Source: Phytophthora quininea (lineage: Eukaryota; Oomycota; Peronosporomycetes; Peronosporales; Peronosporaceae). From it: 18,655 nucleotides of DNA. Location of the stretch: positions 1 through 18,655 of the forward strand of contig JAAVTG010000072.1 in NCBI GenBank assembly GCA_011947345.1, given 5' to 3'. The number at the start of each line of letters is the position of its first letter. The stretch's first letter is position 1. The notes under the pieces were generated by a model, which worked only from the letters and a program-made list of their open reading frames with translations, made no database searches and was not told the DNA's origin. The position numbers and the translations under genes are program-made. Positions 12,201-18,655 of this stretch are shown piece after piece.

Positions 12201-13141
12201 GCGTGCCATAACCTTGTGCGTCACGTTGACGAAAGCCTCAAGGACTTGCAAAATGCTATTCGAGGGATTACTGTGATGTCTGTCACGATGGAAAAACGCT
12301 CGGCAGCCTTGCCTTGCACGAAATACCTGCCGATTGGGTGGTTGTTGATACCCATTCAACGCGGACGGGACAATCTCTATCGGAATGGGTCTCTGAGCTA
12401 CTCTTTCGGTGCGGATTTCTTCACCGTTGGGCTTTGAATGGCAGGGCACCTTGCAATGCGTTTCCATTGTCCATCTTTGCATATCCCCAGGGACTATTTA
12501 CCGCGATTTTACAGCGCCATGCAAGGGAACATGCCATACCGATTCATTTCTTGGACCTACAATTCCGTGTACTCGACAACGGTGAATTCGATACCATTAC
12601 AGTCAAAGAGGAAGCTCGGCAAAAGCAGCTAGGAAGCGGAGATGTCGAAGAAGAGATCGAGGACCTTGATGAAAGTGTCTACCTAACTGGGCTAGTTCTC
12701 GAAGGCGCTCGGTGGGATAGCGAGGCGAAATGTTTGAGTGCTTCGTTATCTGGTGTCATGGAGCAAACCATGCCTGCGATCCAAGTGATACCATTCCACG
12801 ATCTAACGTTAGAGACCGCTGGGATTGCCCCAGCAAAACCTGTGGTGTCTCGCAAATCTACGCGTCGTTTAAAGGAAGAAACTGAGGGACAAAGGAGAAA
12901 AAAGACGCTCAATGCTGGTGCAGTTGGTCAGATATGGACTGAAGGCCAACAGACTGAAGCCACCGCTACCCATAGCATTTATTCCTGCCCTGTTTATCGA
13001 ACGGCTATGCGGAAGGGAACTCTGTCCACTACCGGCACTTCCACAAACCTGGTGTTGGCGATGGGATTGCCCTGCGATCGTGAACTAGATTACTTTGTTC
13101 TGAACGGCACCGCGCTTGTGTGCAGCTCTACTAAGGACTAG
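1..13141 (+). CDS. Axonemal dynein heavy chain (5' partial, many one-base frame breaks)
   Basis: This is the motor subunit of a flagellar dynein arm, which hydrolyses ATP to slide axonemal doublet microtubules. The frame is open from base 1, so the N terminus lies upstream. About 4,380 codons are present, close to a complete heavy chain. In order I see the tail, the linker, AAA1-AAA6 with P-loops in the first four, an antiparallel coiled-coil stalk between AAA4 and AAA5, and the C-terminal domain ending at TAG 13139-13141. The ending, with CPVYRT and LSTTG, resembles single-headed inner-arm heavy chains; I cannot fix the subtype. The reading frame changes about 17 times, near 400, 790, 1936, 2196, 3174, 3943, 4361, 5357, 5682, 5719, 5898, 7232, 7711, 8605, 8650, 9582 and 12294. 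Each change fits one missing base, and family motifs continue across most joints. No other stop codon interrupts the combined reading. Family assignment is certain; whether the gene is functional is not. Confidence 0.95.
3825..4700 (+). other. Dynein AAA1 (main ATPase site)
   Basis: AAA1 is the principal hydrolysis site of dynein. Its entry block YGYEYMGACSRLVITPLTDR is at about 3829-3888. The P-loop GPAGTGKTET is at 3943-3972, but only after a frame change at 3943-3944, where one G appears missing; without that the sequence runs past the P-loop in the wrong frame. Walker B reads CLDEFNRI at about 4093-4116, where the family usually has CFDEFNRI. The sensor block MNPGYAGRTELPDN is at about 4246-4287. 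A second frame change lies near 4361. The block KLYKLCSEQLSQQGHYDFGMR at about 4400-4465 is a family hallmark. All ATPase residues that I can check are present. Confidence 0.95.
4780..5430 (+). other. Dynein AAA2
   Basis: AAA2 is a nucleotide-binding, mostly structural module of the ring. Walker A GSSGSGKTT lies at 4899-4925, and the Walker B block WITFDGPIDAQWIESMN at about 5195-5245 is followed by TVLDDNMTLCLANGERIKL. The conserved end of the module (ASP-TIS-LG-VYY) is interrupted at 5357: one missing G in the run CCCCG would restore the expected residues. The downstream frame continues with HPSYLGWQPFVETW. Confidence 0.93.
5980..6830 (+). other. Dynein AAA3
   Basis: AAA3 is the regulatory ATPase module. 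Walker A GATGAGKS lies at 6167-6190, with A where many family members have P or T. Walker B VVFVDDINMPN follows at about 6425-6457. The block GGLPGGGRQVLCPRFVRHFS at about 6580-6640 is the family's conserved stretch after Walker B. The approach from AAA2 (5660-5900) carries three closely spaced frame changes, near 5682 (AAA), 5719 (GGG) and 5898 (TTTTT), so the exact protein sequence there is uncertain. From 5900 to about 7230 the frame is uninterrupted. Confidence 0.93.
7320..8250 (+). other. Dynein AAA4
   Basis: AAA4 is the last ring module with a P-loop. Walker A reads GMGGCGKRS at 7429-7455, a variant of the usual GVGGSGRQS that keeps the Gly and Lys pattern. The Walker B block FLLNDSQL-SSDAFLEDIN is at about 7636-7690. 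The next conserved stretch, expected as an LFAPDE block, is out of frame until a missing C in the CC at 7710-7711 is allowed for. ICMNPLGNSFRARVRQFPAL at about 7908-7965 is the sensor and arginine-finger region. A frame change near 7232 precedes the module. Confidence 0.92.
8260..9200 (+). other. Dynein stalk and microtubule-binding tip
   Basis: Two long coiled coils flank the microtubule-binding domain. The outgoing helix (about 8270-8600) is rich in E, K, Q and A and includes a five-glutamine run KQQQQQ near 8495-8512. The tip begins with ITEVKGFVKPPKL and continues with VMEAICIMLGEKADWDTSKR (about 8660-8720), a family hallmark. Two frame changes flank it, in the A run at 8603-8607 and at 8649-8650. 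The returning helix (about 8935-9190) is again charged and heptad-like. The stalk is of normal length. Confidence 0.92.
9200..11650 (+). other. Dynein AAA5 and AAA6
   Basis: These are the two structural AAA modules without P-loops. AAA5 shows SWKxxxLP-like elements, LLGLPSDNFSADNAI (about 9385-9430), a single frame change in the GGG at 9581-9583, and then PLLIEDVDEALNP. AAA6 carries NPFITRLPGDLDVLLPRF (about 10690-10745), GHWLVLQNVHLAKSWL (about 11055-11105) and FGTLGWNLKYDFSDADF (about 11400-11450), ending with LAGEIYYGGRVTDEYDRRC. From 9582 to 12292 the coding frame is uninterrupted except for a possible intron near 11704. Confidence 0.93.
11701..11766 (+). other. Possible spliceosomal intron in dynein gene
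   Basis: A stretch between RRF (end of AAA6) and LFSQDEAF (start of the C-terminal domain) has no counterpart that I can recall in other heavy chains. It contains a strong donor GTGAGT at 11704, a TTGAC branch-like site near 11723-11727 and an acceptor TTTGCTAG ending at 11766. The length is 63 or 66 nt, typical for oomycetes and a multiple of three. Splicing from 11704 would create TGA at the joint. Splicing from GTTGTG at 11701 keeps the frame open but uses a weaker donor. The stretch is also translatable without splicing, so it could simply be an insert. Confidence 0.3.
11767..13141 (+). other. Dynein C-terminal domain
   Basis: This is the C-terminal domain that caps the AAA ring. It contains FGMHPNAQISYERQQS (about 11890-11935), a Ser/Asn/Pro-rich linker (about 11960-12080), SLKDLQNAIRGITVMS (about 12235-12280), then a frame change in the A run at 12292-12296. 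After it come ADWVVV, the YPQGLFTAILQRHAREHAIPI block (about 12483-12545) and LTGLVLEGARWD (about 12685-12720). The final part has an unusual basic, Gln-rich insert (about 12845-12965) before YSCPVYRTAMRKGTLSTTGT and the stop codon. Confidence 0.9.
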
Positions 13142-13380
13142 CTAGCCATTTACTACGGTAGTATGTGATTTCATTTGCATATTCGATGGGCCCGAAAGAG
13201 TTACAGCTGTGCTGGTGGCCGCTCTGAAGTTGAGCAATGTGCCAATCTTTCTGCCAACCGTTTCGTGTTAAGTTCAAAGTGTATGTCCGTCAAGCATAAC
13301 GGGTCGGTTGCATACTTGCGCCCGTCGTCCTCATTTCCGTTTTCGCGAACTTTGGGGGAATCGACGGGATCAACTGCATC
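13142..13380. other. Intergenic spacer, dynein to receptor-like gene
   Basis: The 239 bases hold the 3' flank of the dynein gene and the promoter of the next gene. Stop TAA 13297-13299 closes the frame upstream of the next start. I see no further gene and no strong hairpin. Confidence 0.6.
13329..13347 (+). promoter_or_regulatory. Oomycete-type core promoter (Inr plus flanking region)
   Basis: The sequence CCTCATTTCCGTTTTCGCG matches the oomycete initiator pattern (TCATTYY) followed by a T-rich flanking element. It lies about 45 bases before the ATG at 13381, the usual spacing. The match was judged by eye; transcription start data would be needed to confirm it. Confidence 0.45.
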
Positions 13381-14620
13381 ATGCGAATGACAGTGAATCT
13401 TGCGGCCGCTATCGCCTGCTGCAGCAAACTGCATGTGTGTGCCGCGATTTCTGAATTTACAGCGACGAAGTACTTTCAAGATTCCGGGTGCCCTACTACT
13501 CCATCTCTTATGACGATCGCGAAAACTGCAGACTGCACTGACCTCGTCTGCTCATTGAGTAACAACATTTCGACGGTCTGTTTTCAAGACTACGAAGCTG
13601 CGGTTACCGAAGTGCTCCAGGATGGTCCATACATCCTGCACGAAATATTCGCGGATGACTCCTGCTCGACCGTTGTGTCGGCAGAAGGCTTCCTAGCGTC
13701 GGGTAAATGCGAGCAGATGCCGAGTGCAGGGGTTTACGTCGTTGCGAAGATCGAGGGTGTGGATCAGCAACAGTAGAGTACTTCAGCGAAGCTTCATGCT
13801 CTCGTGAAAGCTTATTCAATACCGAAAGTATCGCGGAGCGGGCTCCAGAATGTGACTTGCGCGCAACAAAGTGGTCTGTGGTTGTCGGTAGCAACCGAGC
13901 TCTTCAGCAAAGCTCCAGTAGTGGCATCGGCAGTGCCAGTTCATCCCCAGCACCAGCACCAATAGATACTGGAAGCACTGGTTCTGGATTCGGAATTGCT
14001 GCAGTCTCCCCAATCGTGTTGATACGACAACTACCCCGCCGGAAGCACCAACCGCAAGTACGGAGGGAAGTACAACACCTTTGCCAACTAGGGATGCTAC
14101 AACGACAGCGCCCGCTGCAACTACCGGGACTGCGACCACAGCTGCGAGTAGCGGATCCACGACTGGAAGCGGCGAAACAATTTTCCGTTCGTCTGGAGAT
14201 TCGACAAGCGCCAGCCACGATGGCAGTAGTGGATCGAGGGCTAGTATCGACAGCGCGTCGGCATCGTCCGCTTCTGGTAGTATTTGGGAAGACAGTAGCT
14301 ACTCAAGATGGCCTTTGAGGAATAAGCACAATGAGACGAACAGCCCCAGCATCCAGGCCACTGATTCAAGCTCTAGCACCGCCAGTGCGAGCAGCAGTGG
14401 TAGCAACGGAGCTAACAACCACACGCAGGACAACGTCGCCGATGGTGGAAGTGGAGGCAATATCAAAACGGTACAGACTGCCGACATTTTAGGAATCAGC
14501 AGAGGCGCGTTTGTAGGCGTCATCGTCGCCGGTCTTGTTGCGGGGATTGTGCTTGTTGGTGTCATTGTCGGTGGATGCCGCAAGGACGACGGCGGCGGCT
14601 CGCGGAAGACGTCGCAGTAG
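13381..14620 (+). CDS. Secreted single-pass receptor-like protein with Cys-rich ectodomain (two frame breaks)
   Basis: The ATG at 13381 is the first after an upstream stop. The first 25 residues or so resemble a signal peptide (MRMTVNLAAAIACC, then VCAA). A Cys-rich ectodomain of about 140 residues follows with eight cysteines, containing TKYFQDSGCPTTPS and the partly similar VEYFSEASCSRES, so it may be two related halves. This pattern resembles ectodomains of oomycete TKL receptor kinases, from my memory of the family. A long Ser/Thr/Gly/Ala-rich stalk (about 13910-14460) is probably O-glycosylated. One membrane helix, GAFVGVIVAGLVAGIVLVGV at about 14506-14565, is followed by a 15-residue basic tail ending at TAG 14618-14620. 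Two frame changes, one missing G near 13757-13759 and one missing C near 14008-14011, split the reading. The tail may be falsely short if a further base is missing near 14600. Confidence 0.65.
13910..14460 (+). repeat. Ser/Thr-rich low-complexity stalk
   Basis: The stretch encodes irregular runs of Ser, Thr, Gly, Ala and Pro (for example DTTTTPPEAPTASTEGSTTP and SSSSTASASSSGSNG) with no exact tandem unit. It is typical of mucin-like spacers that hold a ectodomain away from the membrane or through the cell wall. One frame change sits inside it at about 14008-14011. Confidence 0.6.
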
Positions 14621-15591
14621 TCTCTACTTGGGTCAAACATCACCAACCCGGGACCAACTCTAAAGCGCAGAACAGCTTTGGCTTCCTCAGTTCGAAGTTG
14701 GAGAGGACGATGCGGGTGGAGGTGGAGCCGGGCTGCGACGACAACTTGACGTGTGCATGCCGGGTTCTTCCTGATGGTAAGCAGTGATCAAGATGGAGGC
14801 ACTACCACGACGAGGTTTGTGTGAGCACTCTCGCGATGAATGGAAACTCATTTCTTCCTCGAGTCTTCACGATCGTGGATTCTCCCAAATTGCGCGAAGA
14901 TGCAGGGAACTTGAGTCGTTGTTTAGTCCCGGAACGAGCAGCTCGTCTACCTCTCGTGCCAGGCGTAGATTCACCGCCGGCAAGGATCCAGGTGGAAGGA
15001 GGAGCTGCAGCAGAGAAAGCTGTCAAACTGAACCATGCAGCCAGCGTGTCCCCAGACTGTCTCCCTTGCAGCTCCTGGTAGACAGCGCTGCGCACTTGTA
15101 GACAGTGCTGCCCAAGCTCCGAAATCCACCCGAGGCCGTCACTCGACCAAACCAAGCACCAGAATCAGTTTTCGACACGGTTTCGATGCCCCCATCGACC
15201 ACGAACTTCGGGATTCTGGCGGCTTGATCTCTGGCGCCGACCGGACAACGTCCCCATCGCCTTGTGGTCTGTCCTCTTGTGTGAGAGCACATTCCGACAT
15301 CGTGTCTGAGACAGGTGGGCGGGTCGCCATCTCACTTGCAGCAGATGCTGCTTCGACGACAACACTACTGCCGCCGCTGTCGTCTGGGGGACAACACTGG
15401 GGACAACTCGGAGCATTTCCAGCAGAATTCAGCTCAGCTCGAGCGACACGAACGGGGACCGATTTGCCTCGTCGCTTTTAACTTGTTTTTCGTATGCAAT
15501 TCTGACTCCTTCTGCCGCGTCACATGCCACCAAGCAGACCTATCTGATACTGTATCTGTCGAGCATTCTTCTCGGTCCAAGCACAAGCACC
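14621..15591. other. About 970 bases without a supported gene
   Basis: No reading frame here resembles a protein that I recognise. Several overlapping frames of 60-150 codons exist on both strands, but they are Ser/Arg/Pro-rich, as expected of random GC-rich sequence. A good splice donor GGTAAGC is at 14775-14781 with no convincing partner. An imperfect direct repeat TAGACAG(C/T)GCTGC occurs at about 15078 and 15099. If a base is missing near 14600, the first 150 bases could extend the receptor tail; I could not find a kinase domain in the rest. Near the right end the sequence GAGCATTCTTCTCGG (about 15561-15575) is Inr-like and may serve the next gene. Confidence 0.5.
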
Positions 15592-16941
15592 ATGGAGCTT
15601 GCTGCGGATGATATTCTCTCCTCTCTTGGCAGTTGCCTCCATGCCGGCTTCCGCGTGTCAATCGACGCCATACATGAACTCAACGAAAAGATTCGCAGAC
15701 ATTTTTTCGGGAAAGACACGTAACGATCAGAGACAACGATTGTGGTGCGGGCGATCGAAAAAGCAAGTGCCGTGGTCGGCTGGTCGTTACTGTGCTGGTT
15801 GGTATGACAGAAGGCGATGCCTCTGGATGGCTTTCGACTTCGACTCACTTCCACATTCACTGCTCCAAGCACACCACTCCGCATCCGAGATGCTGCAGCT
15901 CGCCAACAACAACGTGTTCGCCGAGACCGCCAGTCGACTCAAGATCGGCGGCATCACGTTTCGCAAGACGCCGTCGCCGACGTTCAAGCTCAAGATTCAG
16001 ACCACTTTCGACGACAGCGAAGAGATCCGGGAAGCGGAGCAGCAGCGGCAAGAGGGGCTTTGGAGTGATGAGACCATCACCTCCAAGCGGATTGCACGCG
16101 AGGACATTCGGGTCGGGGCACTGCTCGGCCACGGCGCCTTCGGTGCAGTCTATTCGGGTGTCATTAAAGGTGTACGCGTTGCCGTGAAGAAGCTGCTGCC
16201 CGAGACACAGAACGATGAAGACCGCGTCAATGACTTTATGGAAGAGGTGAAGTTGTCTGCGACCATGTCACATCCAAGCATTGTGCGGTTCGTCGGCGTC
16301 GCGTGGAGCTCGGTAGAGGATCTCTGCGTGGTGCAGGAGTTCATGAACGGCGGCGACCTGCGCTCGCTGCTGGACCGGTACGCTGACGCTCGCCACTCCA
16401 TCGGCTTCGACCGGGAAAAGACCAAGATCGCCATGCAGGTGTGCTCTGCGTTGGCCTACATGCACTCGCTGTCGCCACCGGTGATCCACAGCAACTTGAA
16501 GTCGCGCAACATCCTGCTGAACGAGAGCATGGAGGCCAAGGTCACCAACTTTGGCACGTCGCCCAAGCGGAAATTCCGAACCCCCACTAGGAGCGCCAGC
16601 ACGACGCTGTGGATGGCGCCCGAGGTGCTGCGCGGCGAGATGCACGACACCAACGCCGACATGTTTTCGTTCGGAGTGGTGCTGTCGGAGCTGGACATGC
16701 TGTCGCCGCCGTACTCGCAGGCCCGGCGGTTTTTGTTGGGCTCGAGCGGCCGGCAGCTGCTTGACAGTGAGATCTTCGAGAAGGTCTCCAAGGAAGTATC
16801 CGAGTGGCCTTCTCAGAGTCCGGCCCGATGGCATTGGCAGAGCTCGGCCGTGACTGCACCTCGCGCGATCCCCTGCAGCGACCCACCGCCACTGAAGCGC
16901 TGTACAAGCTGCAGATGATCTTGGCGAACGAATTGGCCTAA
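15592..16941 (+). CDS. TKL-type protein kinase, probable pseudokinase (soluble; one intron and one frame break proposed)
   Basis: The start ATG at 15592 has a near-ideal context (ACCATGG). Exon 1 encodes about 43 residues (MELAADDILSSLGSCL at its head). A proposed intron at 15720-15810 then joins it in phase to the kinase frame. The kinase has a glycine loop GHGAFG (16127-16144), VAVKK with the ATP-anchoring Lys (16187-16189), and FMNGGDLRSLLDRY, the style of oomycete TKL kinases. The catalytic motif HRD is HSN (16487-16495) and DFG is NFG (16547-16555), so both catalytic aspartates are asparagine. LWMAPEVLRG and DMFSFGVVLSELD follow. One missing base near 16790 shifts the last part to the frame ending QRPTATEALYKLQ, LANELA, TAA 16939-16941. 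No signal peptide or membrane helix is visible. It probably acts as a scaffold or allosteric partner; residual activity cannot be excluded. Confidence 0.8.
15720..15810 (+). other. Proposed intron in the kinase gene
   Basis: Donor GTAACG at 15720 and acceptor GGTATGACAG ending at 15810 enclose 91 nt. Removing it joins the ATG-bearing frame (15592-15719) exactly in phase to the long kinase frame starting at 15811. Without it the first frame stops at TAA 15721-15723, two bases into the intron. The donor is not the best oomycete consensus (GTRNGT), and the branch site is weak. Confidence 0.35.
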
Positions 16942-17350
16942 GTTACTTTAACGGTGACTGGGGCATGGATGTCGATTCTCCCTGCATTTTAAAAACCCTT
17001 AGAGTTGTGTAAGATGATGAACATGAATGCATTTCGCCAAAAAGGCAACTGCTATAACCAAAATGGTCCACCATCGTGAAGATCCTCCAGCTGCTAACTA
17101 AGAACCCTCTACAACTCGATCCCTCTATACAATCACCGCTATATAAGGCTATCTGTATTCACGCTCAATTCAACAAGATTAGTGTGTTACATACAAATAA
17201 GCCCTTCATATTCGATCCGTACACCAAGATTTCGGCCAATCACATCCTGCCAGCTCCATACTTAAATTTCTTCTCTTCCTCATCGGACCATTCGCCACGA
17301 TTCCTGCTACTGCGCCAATCTACTCCGACTCGGACTCGGACACGGAAGCC
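16942..17350. other. Spacer and probable promoter of the transporter gene
   Basis: About 400 bases, AT-rich between 16980 and 17270, unlike the GC-rich genes on each side. A TATA-like CTATATAAGG is at about 17140-17149, and an Inr-like ACCATTCGCC at about 17287-17296, roughly 55 bases before the next ATG. Just before the start codon is a short imperfect repeat of GACTCG (about 17327-17344). An open frame at 17076-17366 has composition unlike coding sequence and I do not accept it. Confidence 0.45.
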
Positions 17351-18655
17351 ATGTACGCGCCCGTGAGCGAGAGCGACCCCATGCTGAGCCCCAGCGGCGG
17401 CAAAGGACCGAGCAGCGCCGTGCAGAGTCTGCGTCTGCAGCCGCCAGCGCCTAAGTGCAACGACCTCTTCTTTGCCGTCTTCTTCCTGCTTAACGTCTGG
17501 ATTATCGGTACTTTGGGGTTCTGGAAGGGACTTCCGGTTTTGAAACAGGACATGGACCAGCGCACTGAAGGTCAGATGCCTCAAGAGACCATCGTTCTTA
17601 TTGTCGTGCTGTGCGCAATTGGGACTGGCCTGGCCCTCTTTGGGTGCGTCTGCTGATGCACTACGCGGCCTCGATGATTCGTGTGGCGCTGTGGCTCAAC
17701 GTGGGCTTGGTGCTGGCCTTCGCCGTCTCCACGTTCACCGTCAACGTATTCGCTGCGCTGGCGTTTCTCGTGCTGGCGGCCATCAACGTCTGGTACATTT
17801 ACGCCGTGCAGAACCGCATCGGCTTCGCGTCGGCCAACCTCAAAGCTGCCTGTGCGGCGCTGCAGCAGCACTCGGCCGTGTTCGTGCTGGCGTTTGGGCT
17901 GGTGGTGCAGCAGCTGCTGTGGATGGCTCTCTGGGGACTGGCAGCCATGGGCATGCATCAGATCTTCGTAGAGGTAGACCCGGACTGCGACCGAGAAGTG
18001 GAGCTGGCAAGTCGTGGACGCAGCCACGGAGGCCTCTGCGTGGGTCTACCGGCCTATGTGGCCTTGTTCTACATGCTGGTGAGTGTCTACTGGGGACAGC
18101 AAGTGCTGCAAAACATTTTGACCTGCACGACGGCGGGGGTGGTGGCCACGTGGTGGTACCAGCCCAATGCGCAGAAGGCCACGGTCGGAGCGCTCTACCG
18201 CTCGCTGACGACGTCGTTCGGGTCCATTTGCTTCGGGTCGCTGATTGTCGCCATCTTGCAGGCGCTTAGGACCATGGCGGACATGGCCAAGCGTCGTGCC
18301 AACCAAGAAAACAATGGCGGACTGGCGTGTCTGGCTTGTATGGCTGAGTGCATCTTAGGCTGCTTGGAGAGCGTCATGGAGTATGTCAACCAGTGGGCGT
18401 ACGTGTATGTGGGTGTCTACGGCTACCCGTTCCGCACGAGTGGTAAAGCGGTGATGGATTTGTTCAACAACCGTGGCTGGACGGCGGTGATCAACGACGA
18501 CTTGACCTCAAGCGCGCTGTCCTTCGGCGCACTGGGTGTGGGTATTGTGACGTGCTGCGTCGGCCTGCTCATGGTGCGTTTCTCTCCAGAGGAGTGGTTT
18601 ACTGTGCTTGGCTCTCGTACTGGCGTCTACGGCACCATGGCTCTGATCGGCTTTA
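17351..18655 (+). CDS. Choline transporter-like protein (CTL/SLC44/Pns1 family), 3' partial, one frame break
   Basis: A multi-pass membrane protein of the choline-transporter-like family; substrate in oomycetes is not established. The ATG at 17351 (context GCCATGT) starts a short hydrophilic N terminus, then a first membrane segment LFFAVFFLLNVWIIGTLGFW (about 17465-17525). Further hydrophobic segments follow at about 17590-17650, 17690-17810, 17875-17950, 18040-18160 and 18220-18260. The family hallmark VNQWAYVYVGVYGYPFRTSG is at about 18382-18441, followed by NRGWTAVINDDL and another segment cut by the window edge. The frame breaks at about 17636-17643 (CCCTCTTTGGG): with one more T, ALF is followed by WVRLLMHYAA. 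Without it the protein stops at TGA 17654-17656 after about 101 residues. This is probably a sequence error, since the rest is well conserved. Confidence 0.88.

Noticed and set aside
1..13141. Programmed ribosomal frameshifting as the cause of the dynein frame changes
   Set aside because: The sites share no slippery heptamer or stimulatory structure, there are about 17 of them, and the same change occurs in unrelated neighbouring genes.
1..13141. Introns as the cause of the frame changes
   Set aside because: At nearly every joint the homologous residues continue within a few bases, leaving no room for an intron; GT-AG pairs fit only near 11704-11766 and, in the kinase, 15720-15810.
15035..15481. 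Plus-strand open frame of 148 codons in the gap before the kinase
   Set aside because: Low-complexity Ser/Thr/Pro/Arg composition, no recognisable domain, no ATG with good context and overlapping frames of equal quality on both strands.
16268..16834. Antisense open frame of 188 codons on the minus strand
   Set aside because: It lies opposite the kinase domain, is His/Arg/Gln-rich, and follows from the high GC of the sense codons; the sense strand carries recognisable kinase motifs.
17076..17366. Plus-strand open frame of 96 codons before the transporter
   Set aside because: AT-rich promoter-like sequence with TATA-like and Inr-like motifs; composition unlike the neighbouring genes, and it runs into the transporter start in another frame.
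17601..18269. Plus-strand open frame of 222 codons
   Set aside because: Gly/Arg/Ala-rich shadow of the transporter gene; the frame one base away carries the membrane segments and family motifs.

Overview
The window reads as nuclear DNA of an oomycete (Phytophthora, Pythium or downy-mildew type). Three things point there: a tyrosine-kinase-like (TKL) kinase of the style expanded in these organisms, a small Cys-rich ectodomain followed by a Ser/Thr-rich stalk and one membrane helix, and an Inr-like core promoter close to a start codon. All supported genes are on the + strand. I recognised no tRNA, rRNA, CRISPR array or mobile element.

Layout: (1) 1-13141 is most of an axonemal dynein heavy chain, cut by the left edge. 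It has a tail and linker, six AAA modules with Walker motifs in AAA1-AAA4, a coiled-coil stalk with microtubule-binding tip, and the C-terminal domain. (2) 13142-13380 is a short spacer with a probable core promoter. (3) 13381-14620 encodes a secreted, single-pass, receptor-like protein with a very short cytoplasmic tail and no kinase domain in reach. (4) 14621-15591 has no gene I can support. (5) 15592-16941 is a TKL-type kinase with no membrane helix; both catalytic aspartates are asparagine, so it is probably a pseudokinase. (6) 16942-17350 is a spacer or promoter. (7) 17351 to the right edge is a choline-transporter-like (CTL/SLC44/Pns1) membrane protein, cut by the edge.

The dominant anomaly is that nearly every gene is broken by one-base frame changes, about 20 in 18.6 kb. 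Each can be explained by the loss of one base, often inside a short homopolymer. Neither in-frame nonsense codons nor damaged motifs accompany them. The simplest reading is a consensus sequence with systematic one-base deletions, so the genes may be intact in the organism. Decay of the flagellar gene, as in zoospore-less downy mildews, is the alternative, but it would not explain the same lesion in the transporter gene.

The genes do not form a pathway. The dynein would act in the zoospore flagellum and the transporter in a membrane. The receptor-like protein and the neighbouring pseudokinase look like the two halves of an oomycete receptor kinase encoded as separate adjacent genes, which is the most biologically interesting part of the window.
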